Part shown: positions 1 through 12,959 of the stretch, piece after piece
Position numbering within the stretch: position 1 is the stretch's first letter
Layout of the letters: every line of letters begins with the position of its first letter
Source: Metopolophium dirhodum
Lineage: Eukaryota; Arthropoda; Insecta; Hemiptera; Aphididae
Assembly (NCBI RefSeq): GCF_019925205.1
Contig: NC_083565.1
Location: forward strand, 33,818,241-33,882,240
DNA length: 64,000 bases
Direction: 5' to 3'
Notes under the pieces: model-generated
What the model was told of the DNA's origin: nothing
Seen by the model: only the letters and a program-made list of their open reading frames with translations
Database searches by the model: none
Position numbers and translations under genes: made by a program

Positions 1-310
1 GTACCTTAAAGCATAATATCAATGAAACAATATTAGTGGATTCAACTTTGTCTCTTAATAGTATTTCAATAAATCTAATACCAGCAGTTCATCTTCGACG
101 GGCCAACGGGGAAAGGCCAATTAGATTTGATAATGATGAGTAGTCGTGTAGTAGACAGGGAATTCTTAAAACAATATTAGCAAAACGTAAAAACTTATTG
201 TGGACTCGTTAAACTTGCTTAACAAGAGAACATATAAGTATAATGGTCATCATTATTTATCTTTTAATTGATTATAATTTACAGTGGAAATAATATAATA
301 TTAATATATT

Positions 311-405
311 GATAAACCACAGTGTGACGGGAAGGCACGACGCCATAACTTGGTGGATTTTACACCCTTAGCCATATTTCGCAAGCTTGACTCCTCCACG
401 CCTTG
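311..405 (+). repeat. Short structured repeat, divergent copy in left arm
   Basis: This shares the blocks GTGTGACGGG, TTTTACACC and TTAGCCATAT with copies at 56,325-56,414 and 63,751-63,836. The middle differs, but GTGT can still pair with ACAC. The mirrored copy in the right arm is 60,480-60,574 on the minus strand. Family unknown. Confidence 0.55.
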
Positions 406-1634
406 TCATAGACTTTTCCCCCAAAAAAATATGATATTATCTTATTTAATCATGATGATAATTATATACATAATATACATTATATATATAGCCTATAATA
501 GTATAATTTATTTTACTTAATTATAATAAATTAAACATCATCAGTTTCAGTAAAAAACATAGAAGGTACGTATTATTTAATAATTTTTAGTATATTTTAA
601 TAGGTACATAATAATATTATTTTGCATGGAATCGTTGTTTTAAATGTTTGTGGTTTTGATGGAGTCCATTCAAATTAATTTTTAAACGGAACGCTATAAA
701 AAAAAATTAGGACTGCAATTTTGATATTAGTTAAAGCACTAAGTTAAGAGGAGTGAGAGTGGACGCCGCATGGTGGGGGAAATTTGGCCTCGCAACGTCG
801 GAGCTAATTTATTTCGATGCGCGTGGCCGTCGCACTCTCTTGTAGAACGGAAAATAGTGTGCTATTTTTATTTTTTCAATACGGTTATTGTTTATCCACT
901 AGTATGGGTCACGACCAAACAATTTGGTAACCTCTGTTCTAATTGATTATAATTTACAGTGGAAATGTAATATTCATAACTTGTTTTTTAATTACTGCAA
1001 TAACTTAAATTATAATACAATTTAATAATACATAAATTCTTGCAAACGCTTGACTCTCAAAAGTAAATCGTTGTGAAATTATTGGTTATAATATAATTAA
1101 TTTGTAGGACAAAAATGATGTTCTCTTTATACATTTATTAAATAGTATGTTTATTATTTGATTTCTAGATGTATATAGTACGTGCATATTATTGTATTAT
1201 TTAATTATTTATTTTTGATTAGTTTAATTTTTAATTCAATTTATGTGATAAGACCTATTATTCACCTTCCATTTGATTTTGAAGATGCAAAGTTCTTAAA
1301 CAATAAAAATGAATCAACTTGTGATTTCAAAAATATTTTACTATATTAATAACTCATAAAATACTTAAATCGATTTCAAATCGGTTTAAATACCTGAATA
1401 TTTTAATTTTAAAAACATTACGATGTTTTGATTATTATAAAATTTTATTGTAGGTTCATAGTATGATTATACAGATAATAATCACATATCACTATTATTT
1501 TTTTTAGTGAAAATTGGGTCCTGTACGTATATAGTTTAATTAATTTTGTGTACAAATTATATATAACCATTGAGTGGAATTTTCTGCTATACAAATTTTT
1601 TAAAATATATGCTTTTAAAAATATTTAGACTACG

Positions 1635-1850
1635 GTGAATTCGATAGCTGATGAATGTTTTTATGTTGAAATAGTGTGCTTGAAATTGTCATGCCTCTTG
1701 TCGTCGCAAATAGAGATATAATGTTAACTTTCATTTCCAATCACCGGTCTGAACCATTGCTCTCTGCCAACTTTTGCATTGAAATCTCCCAACCACTACC
1801 TTGATTACGTTACTTGGGATAGAGTCATAGACTGTATCTAGTTGACTATA
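1635..1850 (-). pseudogene. RTE-type LINE endonuclease scrap (left arm)
   Basis: On the minus strand the sequence encodes a stretch reading GDFNAKVGREQWFRPVIGNE, broken by stops soon after. This is the Asp/Asn-containing GDFN motif of apurinic-endonuclease domains, in the form used by RTE-like non-LTR elements. It is a short remnant with no reverse transcriptase beside it. The right arm carries the mirror copy at 59,045-59,265, so the fragment predates the inverted duplication. Confidence 0.7.
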
Positions 1851-2227
1851 AAAATATTATATTATATTAAAACTAAAAACTAAAAACTAATTAAATCATC
1901 CCATATTTTCATTCATTATATAAAGAATAAAAATTACATCAACTATCTTATAATTCGAACATTTGGAATTATAAAAAAAATAGCTATATATTTACATTTT
2001 ATAACGCCTAATTTGACTCAAACAATCTTCTAATATTCAATGTTAAGGAATTTTTGATTTTAAATTTTTATATCAATGGGTAGACAGTGTTAAATAATCT
2101 TATTCCTCCAATTTTATCATGTGGAATCGGGAATATTATTATACTTCATGGTTCGAGCCAATTGAAATAATTACATTCCGGAATAATAAACTTTTTTTAT
2201 TACACAATCTATATTGTGAAAATAAAC

Positions 2228-2273
2228 TGTGCGTGCATGCGCGTGCGCGCGCGCGCGCGCGTGTGTGTGTGTA
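2228..2273. repeat. Alternating purine-pyrimidine tract (GC/GT)n
   Basis: About 46 bp of strict purine/pyrimidine alternation, a (GC)n core running into (GT)n, sits in strongly AT-rich DNA. The right arm has a shorter, interrupted mirror at about 58,613-58,659. Such tracts can adopt Z-DNA under supercoiling. No coding content is likely: the apparent reading frame is just Arg-Ala repeats. Confidence 0.85.
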
Positions 2274-3791
2274 ATAAATTGACCCACATCCAAGTCCATC
2301 ATACTTATGGTTCTTGAATTTGATACACAAGAATTCCATTACTCAAGGATGTGCAACTCGAAGTCTAATTTTTAGGAGTGGGTTACATAGAGATTATTTG
2401 AATCATAAAAACTAATATTTTTCTTATTTGTAAATATTTGTTATTGGTTGCAATTGGTTAAAGAAAATAAATATTTTTTCTCTTTGTTATAATAATGATT
2501 TCCGATCTCTATATTTTATATTTGGCCACAACCATTCAAATGAATGTGTACAAATATGCACAGCTTACATATAACTAAATTTAAGAGTGGGTAATTTCTC
2601 TTTGCCATCATATAGCCAATCAGGGATTAACATCAAGGAAAAGAAAATTTTTTTTTTTTAGAAAATATTAAATTTAAAATACATATCATAATATTATACG
2701 TAACACATATGAAAAAAAACTAAAAATTTAAACATTTTACGATATTTGAATTTTACCGTCAAATTAACGAATTTTCATCCATCGATTTTTGATTAGTTGT
2801 TGTTATTCAAATACTAACAATCTTAGAGATTTGAAATTTTCACCAAATGTTAAATTTACCACTTACCATACATGATCAAATTTTCAAATTTTCATTTGTC
2901 AAATCGTTTTTACTCTTATTGAGCCACGAGACAACTATCACATTTTGTATATAATTGTTCAGTCAAAAATTCATAAAATTTTAACTTTTTCATCTTTAAC
3001 ACTTGAAATTATACTAAAAATGAGAGTGATGTCCTAATAAAAACACTCCCCCTAGCTCTTTGTACAAAAAACGCTTAGTATAAAAAATAAGCTCTAAAAG
3101 TTGTGATACAATCTTATAACTTAGTCTTTGAACTATTAGGTATCATTCATGTTCAAATAGTCTGGTGAATAATTGACTTAGGTTCGTTACTTAAGTTTAA
3201 GTTCAAAATACTTTAGCATATTATAATGAGCATATAATAGTATGGTATAACATTATTGAAATAGGCAGTGTAAACTATTAAAGTGTTTTGAAATCGCCAA
3301 CCTAAGATCAATTATTTGGGGCACTATTTTAACATACATTATATTTATTGTTCATTGACTTTGCTATAAAATTATATTGTAACTTTTACAGTCATTTTTT
3401 TTTCACACGGAATTTGGCAGAATGTTTTTGTTGGGATTATAGTTATACCAAAAATAATAGGAAACTTTCACATATTTATAGATTTTGGACTACAGTATAA
3501 AATATATTATACAACAAGTATGTATACCTAATTATAAGCGTGTATTAACGCTTTCCATCATAGAGGACTGATAAATGTTTATACCTGTAGTGCACGAATA
3601 CCTTTTTTTAGAACACTATCGATTTAAGTATTTGAGTATTATGAGCGTCCATTATATATCCCACCGTGCAATAAGTGTTAGTCGCGTCAGTACACGTTTC
3701 GACGCCGTAATCGGTATACTCGCGAGTTTTGTTCATATAATTGTGTTTTACGTGTTTGTAGTTTTAAAAGTACGCGTGATATTTTTTAAAT

Positions 3792-5716
3792 ATGTCTCGA
3801 TTGGTGAAAGAAAGTTAAATAAATGACATTATTTTTGAAGATTTACCATCTGATGACGACAGTATTTCATCAGTAGACAACTCGGACGATGATGAAACAT
3901 ATTTCCCAAAGTTTTCTGTTCCAACCTGTCCACAATTTGTTGTAGTTGAATCGTATAGTTCTTCAGATAACGAAGAAGAAGATGTTGACATTTTTAACAT
4001 TGAAGAAAATAGATCATATATTTTACCAGGTCCGAAAAAACACGATTCAGTCGTAGAATAAATCAAAATGAAATAACAAATAATAAATATGTTACTAATA
4101 ACCACCGAACTTTTCCTCCTATTCAACAAAATATTGAAATAAGAGAAAATTAAGAAATCGCTGTGCCTTTACCAGATAAAAATTTTATACCTGAAAATGG
4201 TACATTTCAACAAACCGAGTTTATTGAACCTATTTGGTCGAAAAAAAATTATATAAATATTGAAATTGTTCCATTTGACTGTTCACGAAGGCCAACTAAT
4301 ATTTTAGATACAATAACTGAAATTACTCCGCTGTCTGAATTTAAACTTTTAATCACAGATGAAATAATTAACTATATTACATTTCAAACAAATTTATATG
4401 CTAATCAAATTTATTTAAAAAATGGAAAACCTTACTCAGAAACAAATACTAATGAAATAAATGATTTTATTGGTTTGAATTCACTATGGGTATAAAAAAA
4501 CAATGCAGCTATCGGGATCACTGGTCTTCTGCTCCAGATTCACACGACGATTATATAAGTAATATTATGCCAGTGAATAGGTTTAGTTGGTTGTTATCAC
4601 ATTTACATCTGAACGACAATTCCGTAATTCTAAAAAAAGGAGACGCCAACTACGATTAATTGTACAAGGTAAGGCGATTTCTCAATTTAATTTAAAAAAA
4701 TAGTCAGGCAGTATACAATCCAAATAGAATAGTAGCATTAGATGAATCAATGATAAAATTTAAAGGCCGTCATTCATCCAAACAATATATGCCTAAAAAA
4801 CCCATAAAAAGAGGATATAAAGTATGGGCTTTGGCAGACAAGTACGGGTACCTTTGGAATTTTGATGTATATACAGGAAAGTCCGGTGATACGGTAGAAA
4901 AAAATTTGGGAGCACATGTAGTGAAAAACTTATCTGCCCACTTAAAAATAAAAACTATTTTTTATACTTTGACAACTATTTCACTAGTTATCCGCTTATG
5001 TCGTACTTGAAATCAAATTGGATTTATGCTTGTGAAACAGTAAACATGACAAGAAAATATTTACCACAGCTAAAAGATGACAAGTCCTTAAAACATGGAG
5101 AATATGATTGGAATACCGATCAATATTCAATATCAATTATTAAATGGAAAGATAAACGATCAGTTAGTCTTTTATCTAATTTCCATAATCCAACTGACAC
5201 TGATATTGTATCTAGGAGAGCTAAAGACGGAACTTTGACAATGATACCTTGCCCGAAAGTGTTAAAAGACTATAATGAAAACACGAATTACGTCGATAAA
5301 TTAGATAAAAACAGAAAGTCCTGCCAAATTGACCGCAAAAGCCAAAAATGGTGGCACCGTATATTTTTTCATGTCGTCGATATAGCAGTTGGAAACACAA
5401 TCCACTGGAACAACAATAACTATGAAAAACTTCCGACGTGATATTTCAAGGGAGCTACTAAACAAAACAATTGTATGTAAACGTCAATCTAAAAGCACTA
5501 AAAAATCACCAGCGGAAATTAAAAAATACAAGCCTTTTGTACCTGACTCTCTTCGTTAAGGAAAATCAGCTCATCAACCGAAAATATCGAGAAGAAGAAG
5601 ATGTGCAAAATGCAGCACAAGAGAAAAAGAAGTTAGAACTGAGTGGATGTGTGCAGTATGTAACGTTCCACTTTGCATTACAAAAAACCGAAACTGTTTT
5701 GCTGATCATCATAAGT
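3792..5716 (+). pseudogene. piggyBac (DDE_Tnp_1_7) transposase, decayed
   Basis: Pieces in several frames together cover a PGBD-type transposase. An acidic N-terminal part begins at 3,792 and is stopped after nine codons. A central part (4,163-4,495) has the TNLYANQIY and EINDFIGL motifs. The catalytic region starts at 4,740 with the LDESM aspartate followed by KPIKRGYKVWALAD. The second aspartate (YFDNYFTSYPL, about 4,955-5,000) lies in a frame shifted from its neighbours. A C-terminal part follows (4,998-5,441), and a Cys-rich tail ends at 5,716. Frameshifts and stops make it inactive. It lies in the left arm only, so it inserted after the arms formed. I did not identify its terminal repeats. 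Confidence 0.85.
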
Positions 5717-5719
5717 AAA

Positions 5720-6770
5720 ACTGGTAAATAATTAGAATAAGATAATAATATAACTAAAATAATTTAGAACAAAACTAAAAATATTTTTTTTTCAGTTTGA
5801 AGTCAGTGCAAGCCAATAATGAAACATATAAACATATAAGCAAATATAATAGTAGTAGTAGTAGTTTTTTAAATTAAAAACTGTATACAATTTTAATTTA
5901 TTATTATTTACGATAAATCTGATAAAAAGTCTTGAAACTATGATTTGATATAAGTTTTAATGTATTGATACATATTTTTTTAAATTTTAATATGATTTAG
6001 TTATATATTTATATATATTATGAAGGTACTTGATTTTTTTAATACAAATATATGTAAAAGAGTAATAATAGTTTTTTTTTTTTAATTTATTATTTTTAAT
6101 TTATTTTACTAGGTAAGGTGTTCAATCAATGTGTATAAACTATAAACCCGTATTCTATATTATTTGATGTTATCATAGTTAATAGTAGGAATGTATAGAT
6201 ACCAATGATTAAATGTAGACAAAGAAAAAAAAAATGATCGAATCCTAAAATTTATTATACGTACAGGCACAGTGTGTGAGTAAATATGAGCTCAGTATGT
6301 ACGGTGAGATATACGTAATCCTACATATTGTAACTCCTGAGTTTCATAACTAAAAATTTTTTTTTTTGGTAATTGTTCTAAACATATTTTTAAATATAAA
6401 TATCAAAAAAAAAAAAATTTAAATACACGTGCAACTAAGGTCTGAATAACATACAAAAACCTGTGCATGAAAGAGATACAGAGCACATCTCAGTTGAATT
6501 TGCAAAGTAAATGATGATGAAGAACAAAAACGCCTTTGGACCCTCGCAATGCAAGAAGAGTCAGCTGCCGTAAAAGGGTCCCAAAAAATGGAAGAATATT
6601 CTAAAAGAAGCCGTACGAGAGAGCAATATAGAGTTTTGAAAGAACTAATGAGCTTAAATTATTTTGACGTGCGTATAACAATGCCAAGCATCTTTAACGC
6701 ACGACAGCAAACTGCCTCTATATGGTAATGAAAATTGAGATTTGGACAGAAAAGAATCCCAAGTCTTTCT
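5720..6770. other. AT-rich stretch between piggyBac and LINE
   Basis: Poly-T/A runs and a TAG trinucleotide repeat near 5,850. There is a possible open stretch around 6,480-6,720 with no recognisable domain. The right end of the piggyBac insertion probably lies here. Nothing else can be supported. Confidence 0.4.
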
Positions 6771-6772
6771 TC

Positions 6773-8160
6773 CTAGTAACTATATAGGCTTAAACCATTT
6801 ATCAAGTAAGTGTAATTAATAATATTTCTATTTTTGGCAAAAGACATGGATTGGAATTTTCTTACATTGAAATTTAGTCCCAAAGAATTGAACCACAAAA
6901 CAAGAACATCAAGCTCATTCTGGAAGGTAACACAATCAGTTATTGACTCAATTACCCTGAAGATTTTCAAATCATCAGCAAACATAAGGAACATAGAATC
7001 TGGAATAACCAATTTTAGACAATTAACCAATAGAGAAAACAACAACGAGGAGAAGTGCCCCCCTTGAGGATCACCTGAAGGTACACAGACTGCTTCAGAT
7101 TTACATCCTAAGATTTTACATTAATACATTGGACACTTCCGGATAAAGATGATTTGAACCATGAAAGAATGGGCTTCCTGAATCCAGATTTATATAAAAC
7201 TTAAATTATTATTTTATGGTTAAACGCTTTGGAGAAATACGTAAAAATCACATCCACCTGAGTCCTTTTTTCAATGGCCTCCAATATAAAATTATGAAAA
7301 ACTATCAGATTTGTAGTAGCAAAACAGATAGGCCTAAAGCCATATTGTTTATAAACTAAGATAGAATTAACTGATAGCTGAATACACTTCAGAACAAGCT
7401 GCTCAAAGAGTTTAGCAATATGATTTTGGATCGAAATAGGCCTATAATTCTTTACATCAGTTTTATCACTAGATTTATATACAGGCGTTATTGAACTAAT
7501 CTTAAACATAGATGGGAAAGTTCCCGTGTCAAGGGAGCGACGAAATATCAACCACAGGGGAAAGCATAGAGCTGATTTTAATTTATATAAAAACGTCCCT
7601 GGCAGACCATCAGGACCAGCAGATTTTGAAGTATTTAACATAGATAAACCCAATTTGACATAATTTGTGGTGAAGGAACAATTACTTGGTGGATTAAAAT
7701 GAGAAAAGTAATAACTGGAATTTGGTTGGAAGAGGAAGTGGCGTATACGGTGCTGAAATAAGAAGAGAAGAGGCTAGGAATTGATTCAGACCCGAAACCT
7801 TTTCGTCAAAATTAACAGTATATGGAATCCCGTCACTGGATTAATTCTTCCGGACAAACTCCCGAGAACCGAGGATTGGTTTTTAGCTAACACTCAGTTT
7901 AAGCTAAGAACGATTTATAGCAGCTTTTGTATTCATATTTATAACGTGCCCGGAGATTAGAAAACTCATTATAATCTCTGGGACAACGAGACACTTTATA
8001 TTTAGCATGAGCACGCTTTTTAGAAAGAACTATAGATTTGAGTTCTTTGGAAAACCACAGAGGGAATTGAGACGGACAATAATTAACCTCGGGAACAAAA
8101 TTCAGTGCGCAGAAATGCAGAGCATCATACTGCATTGGTTGCCTGGTCTATATTAAGAGA
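6773..8160 (-). pseudogene. LINE (Jockey/CR1-like) reverse transcriptase remnant, left arm
   Basis: Read on the minus strand, 8,135-7,899 is the linker between endonuclease and RT (VPEVNYCPSQFPLWFSKELK). Then 7,653-7,201 has RT blocks with SAGPDGLPG and the NYRPISIQ and YGFRP motifs. About 7,120-7,050 has GDPQGGHFSPLLFSL in another frame, and 7,045-6,773 has the catalytic FADDLKIF box. Frameshifts separate the pieces. The right arm keeps only part of it (54,241-54,582) because of an internal deletion. The LINE was therefore present before the inverted duplication. Confidence 0.85.
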
Positions 8161-8164
8161 CACT

Positions 8165-9236
8165 ATAGTTTCAAACCAGTTGAAAGACAAAAGAAAAGAA
8201 CATATGTCCGGATTCCGTGCACAATGGAAATTACGAGTAAATTGAGAGTAATAATTTAGTTAAGGATTTGGCATTACATCTTACACGGATCTTTTGCGTA
8301 TTACTAATACTGACCATTCTCCATCTAAAAATTGAGCCTCATTTCCATAAAGCAAATTATTATTGTTTATATTCGTGTTATTAAATGGTTCGTCCCGTAT
8401 TGTAAAATAAAATAAAATATTATTCCTCATTTTTGTTGGTAATATTATACTCCATATTGCTGCTGTGGTATATTACCGAATCAATACTACCGTCAATCGT
8501 GTAAGGGCGATTAATATCTTTGTACAAAGTATTGGTAAGATTTATAAAAAATCGGAAAGTATTAAAAAAATTGGTTTTAGTTCATTAAAAAAAATTTCAA
8601 TATTTTCATACTTAAAATAAGTACGATAAAATTAGTGTGTTTGCTTGGTTTGAGCGTTAAAAACTATTCTTTATATACGTAAACAAACCGAGTTCTATAC
8701 GTGTTTTTGGAAGGGGAATTTAACGAACATACTCAACTAATCTAAAACCAATTTATTTTGTAGAATCGTGTCAAAAACCGTTGGATTACTTCTGTAAAAT
8801 GCATATTAAATATGAAACTTCAAGGAAAAAGTTTCTTAAAAAAATGTTGAATTGAGAAGAGGAAGAAGCATATTTTGATTAATTATTTGAAGATAAATAT
8901 AAATTAAATTGTATAAAACAATTTTATATTATATTATGTTAGGTATATTTCATTATATTATACATCCAATTATAAACACATACTACACTACAATAAGTCA
9001 TATTAAAATAAGTGCAATTTTTTCGGCAATAAAATAATTCAACCTTAACCGTATGTTACTTATAGTAGGTAGCAAGTACCTATCATTAATAACTAATATA
9101 TTTTATATATATAATATTGTTATAATATTGCACCAAATTATTAATATGTAAAAAATGTTAAATATTCAAACGAACTATCATATCTGTCTTTGTAAAATAC
9201 AAACCACATCTAACTTCAATCTTATTATTTATTAAA
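8165..9236. other. Inverted-repeat DNA without recognisable genes
   Basis: Mirrored closely by 53,215-54,235. AT-rich; contains LINE 5'-side sequence near 8,165-8,330, then no coding signal that I can support. Confidence 0.5.
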
Positions 9237-9637
9237 TTATAAGTTACCCTCTTTTCCCTTAAATAAATCTTTGGCATTCACTTGCCAATGCGTGTAACAA
9301 AAACCTACGAGTTCCACCGACCTGGCTTTCGGGCCTACACGTGGTGCGGCTCGTGGTTCACGAGCGAGGTGTTCCTCCTTTCTCGTGGGTTGTTTTGTTG
9401 AGCGTAAAAAACTCGCAATCCTCACAGTACAAACAGCACGGGGTCTGCGATCTAACGCAGGTAGGTTGCCTACCTGATATTGTACTGCTGCGAATCAGAA
9501 TTTTTAATCCAGGCAACAGAAAAGTTAAGATAAATTTTGAACACCATACACCGAATATTAAGTAACCAACTGAACAAAGTTTGAGTTATATAGATTTGGT
9601 ACATTTAACGGGAAACGAAGTGCACGGGATCAGCTAG
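9237..9637 (+). mobile_element. Helitron-like non-autonomous repeat, 3' end (left arm)
   Basis: A moderately GC-rich block in AT-rich surroundings ends GTGCACGGGATCAGCTAG followed by T. A CTAG end inserted before T is the expected 3' terminus of a Helitron. The block is mirrored at about 52,795-53,205. Short open frames on both strands exist, but none resembles a Rep/helicase, so I treat it as non-autonomous. I could not locate the TC 5' end, and the subterminal hairpin is weak (only GTGCAC), so the family assignment is tentative. Confidence 0.45.
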
Positions 9638-9714
9638 TAATAATATATACTTAATAATATAGGCTTATCTGTCTTAGCACTGTATCTTATTTTTCACCCA
9701 ATGATTTAATCCAC

Positions 9715-9870
9715 AATTTAACACATCCATGATCCACTACAGACTACAGTGACTTCAACTAACTTGATCAAAGATGAGGTACACTCAATAGTCGACACCT
9801 TACCGTACAGTGCCACTGAACTATACAGAGTCTACATGATTTGCCCATTGCGATATCTCCTGAGATAATA
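9715..9870 (+). repeat. Direct repeat unit A
   Basis: Shares a run of about 150 bp (starting CACATCCATGATCCACTACA, ending near GATATCTCCTG) with 10,790-10,940. The right arm has one mirrored copy at about 52,565-52,725. Function and family unknown. Confidence 0.75.
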
Positions 9871-10665
9871 AATATAATATCATAAATCCGTTTTCTTTTA
9901 TTAGATTAGACAAGACATAGGCAAGAACTAAATATATTTTATTATTTTTTATAAATTAATATAAATAGATAACTTTTATTTTCATTAATCTCTTTTAATA
10001 GTATTTTTTTTTTTTTTGATAAAATAGGTATAATGGCCAAAACCAGTTTTTCCTAGGGACGAGTACCTACCCCTCTACGGATAATGGTTATATCCTCACA
10101 GGATAAACTGTAAATATAGAAGGCCTATTGGTTATAATTTCCATTGGTTAAATATGGACTATCGAGCGTGTAGAATGGCGCCATGATATAACCATATGAT
10201 TCCGTTTTTCAAATATTTACATACCATATATAACTTAAATTAAGTTAGTGATTTCTAACTTTGTCTTTATATATATATTTTTTTTTATGTATGATATAAA
10301 TATTTTATTGTTTTTAAGTATTTTATTTTATTCTTATTAGTTATTGTTAATTAGGTCTTACTAATTAGGTATAAAGGTATTTTATTAACAATTAACCGGT
10401 GCAAAACAAAAGGTAAGTTCTTTCTATCTATTGGCTATAATCGTGGATTACTTATATGAATAAAACACATACGTATTTTATAGTCCTTTATTGAATAAAT
10501 TAAATCGTAATAATGTACATTAAAATTGTCTACTCACTAATGGCCTATGGGCCCACTGGTCGTAAATGTTATGATACTTTTAAGTTTAATACTTATATTT
10601 TACGTGTGCCATCGCTGTGTGGAGTACTGAATATACAACACTACCTATGTCTAGATTTGGAAAAA

Positions 10666-10680
10666 ACGGGGGGGGGGGGG
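10666..10680 (+). repeat. Poly-G run
   Basis: A run of about 12 G. The mirror in the right arm is a C run at about 51,731-51,744. It marks the start of the CCGGAA-type periodic repeat. Confidence 0.85.
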
Positions 10681-10684
10681 CTAT

Positions 10685-10785
10685 AAAAGTCCGGAAAGTA
10701 ATAATACGGAACGTTCAATCCTGGAATTTAATATCCCGGAACGTAATATTGCGGAATTTAAAACCCCGGACCGTAATAATTATGC
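10685..10785 (+). repeat. CCGGAA-periodic minisatellite, copy 1
   Basis: Several units of roughly 15-17 bp on the theme CCGGAACGTAATATT, with variable centre. The same theme recurs at 33,815-33,945 and, mirrored, at 51,592-51,722. It abuts the G run at 10,666. Confidence 0.75.
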
Positions 10786-10789
10786 AATC

Positions 10790-10940
10790 ACACATCCATG
10801 ATCCACTACAGACTACAGTGGCTTCAACTAACTTGATCGAAGATGTGGTACACTCAACAGACAACACCTTACTGTACAGTGTCACTGAACGTTACAGAGT
10901 CTACAGGATTGGCCCATTGTGATATCTCCTGCGATGGCGC
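10790..10940 (+). repeat. Direct repeat unit B
   Basis: Second copy of the unit at 9,715-9,870. It is followed by GGCTACGCCACTGG, a phrase also present inverted at about 49,832-49,850. I find no counterpart of this second copy in the right arm. Confidence 0.7.
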
Positions 10941-11078
10941 ATTGCCCCACCATTCTTGGCTACGCCACTGGTAATAACTAGGTATCACGAATCTATTACG
11001 AAGAAATTTGGATATTTTCATCATATTATTCTCCTCCAATAGATTGGAATTTATCTAGATAAAAAAATAGATAAGAAT

Positions 11079-12480
11079 TTTAGATTCTGAGTGGAACGAT
11101 GAATGTATTGAATGATGTGTGTGTTTTTTTTTTTTTTGTGTCTGTCATCAACTTTTAGGACAGTAAAACTGCTTGGATGTTCTTCAACAGTATCTTTTCT
11201 GATGGTAAAGTGCATCTAATCGGTACTTTGGGGAGTCAAAAGTCAAAAGTTCCTAGTAGTTTTCAAAAGTGCCGTGAAAAACAAAAGAAAATTTAAGGAA
11301 AAACGGGAATTTTTACGCAAAATCTGTTTTTGAGAGAATCGATTTTGGTTTTTGGTGTAAATCTAAAACAAATGAACGTATATACATGAAATTTTCACTG
11401 GTTGTTTATATTTGCATTTTCTATACACAATAAAATTTTCAAAATATTTTGATTTGTTTTGAACTGTTTAGTAATATTTTCTGTTTTCAATTTTATTAGT
11501 CTTTTTTTTATGAATGTCAATAAAATTTCATTTGTTGAGTAAAAATACTTGAAAATTTAGCACAATGCTCCTACTATATTGTTAAAATTATATATGAAAT
11601 AATTTAAAAATCCTTAGTCACAGTTTTTATTTATAAGCATTTAAAGTTCAAATATTGACAAAATACGGAAAAATCACGAAAATTAGCAAATTATTTTGAG
11701 TTGAGAATTCATATATTTTTTCCCGTTTAAATCTAAGATTTGAAAATGTAATACAAGATTCTTTATAAGTTTGTCTACCTTTATCAAAAAAAATGTCTAC
11801 AAGCAAATCAAATTAAATTTTTACGAGCGTTTGAAATTCATATTTTTACAACATTTGATATTCACTTGATTTCTCATGTGACGATTTTCTTATTTTGTTG
11901 TCATTAAAAAACAAATGTTTGTAGACACTTGAAAACTTCAATGAATGTTTATATAAGCATTTTCTATACTCCCTACAATTTTGAAAATAATTTGACTCTT
12001 TTTGAGCTGTTTACGGACTTTGCACTTTTCAATTTTCTAAGTTTTTTTTTCTATAAATATCAATAAAATTTTATTTGTTTGGTAAAAAAGCATGAAAATT
12101 GAATGCAAGGCTCCTGATATATTGGTACAATAGCAGTTGAAAAATATTAAAAATACAAAGGTACAATTTTTTTTATAAGCATTTTAAGTTTGAATTTTGA
12201 CAAGATTTATCAAATTTAAAATGTAATAATTATTTTGTAATTAAAAATGTATAAAATATACAACTTGTATAGCTAAGGATTGATAATTTTAAACAAGGGT
12301 CCACGTAAATAGGTAAATATATAATTACTTTATTCACAATAATATCATCAAATATACTTAGTAATATCATAAGCTGACTGACAATTTTCGATCAAAATCG
12401 TTTTTCTTATACAATGATATTATATCATTGAATTCAAATTTAACACCATCCATTATATTGACCAACTTGTAATCTACTGT
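11079..12480 (+). repeat. Interspersed repeat family R1400, left-arm copy
   Basis: Starts near TTTAGATTCTGAGTGGAACG, runs through a poly-T tract and ends near GCAGAGCGACATC. A sister copy lies at 37,000-38,452, and a mirrored, internally shortened copy at 49,130-49,725. No protein is encoded. Inside, two halves repeat each other at about 545 bp (clearest in the 37 kb copy). The element class is unknown; it behaves like a dispersed non-coding repeat. Confidence 0.8.
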
Positions 12481-12959
12481 ACAGCAGAGCGACATCTACT
12501 AACCCACATGTCTTGTATTTTTTTACGCTTGACAAAAACTATGCAGTGGCTTTTCTAGAAACCTCCCAAGGTGAGGGGAACCATATATACTATATTGCCT
12601 TGCCTGTATACTACACAAACCAAGTGGTGTGACAGGACTCCTCGACTACTCAATACGCCACTGGAACTATTAGTATAACGATTTATCAATAGACTTTAAA
12701 CAATTAAAAAAAATAATAGCTGAGGTCTGTGTTACATATAATACTTACATCATTAATTTGATAATGTTTTTAAACTAATACTTTTACTCAAATTCAATAA
12801 ATATACTTAGATAATATATACTTGGATAATAAAATAAAATATCTTAAAATTCTGTCGAGTAATTAAAATATATTATAAATTATAATAAAGAAATTGGTTA
12901 GGTTACAAGAACACAAAATAGTGATAATGATTAATAAGTAATGATAGATACTGCCCACG

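Larger units (their letters stand above)
1..12955 (+). repeat. Left arm of giant inverted repeat
   Basis: The sequence is matched in reverse complement by 48,519-60,884. Collinear blocks are 1-3,635 with 57,253-60,884; about 7,211-7,480 with 54,280-54,545 (LINE reverse transcriptase); 8,165-10,780 with 51,595-54,235; 10,950-11,545 with 49,250-49,845; and 12,325-12,955 with 48,519-49,255. The arm is cut by the window edge, so its outer end is unknown. Left-only material includes the piggyBac copy (about 3,640-6,700) and about 780 bp of the repeat at 11,545-12,325. Substitutions and small indels throughout show that the arms are not identical copies. The block coordinates are estimated by eye. 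Confidence 0.9.

Noticed and set aside
2139..2339. Open frame with an Arg-Ala repeat, present in both arms
   Set aside because: It is only the translation of the alternating GC/GT tract and its flanks.
9237..9565. Overlapping open frames on both strands, conserved in both arms
   Set aside because: Both frames are short and conserved equally because the DNA is repeated. Neither resembles a known protein; the block is better explained as a Helitron-like repeat.
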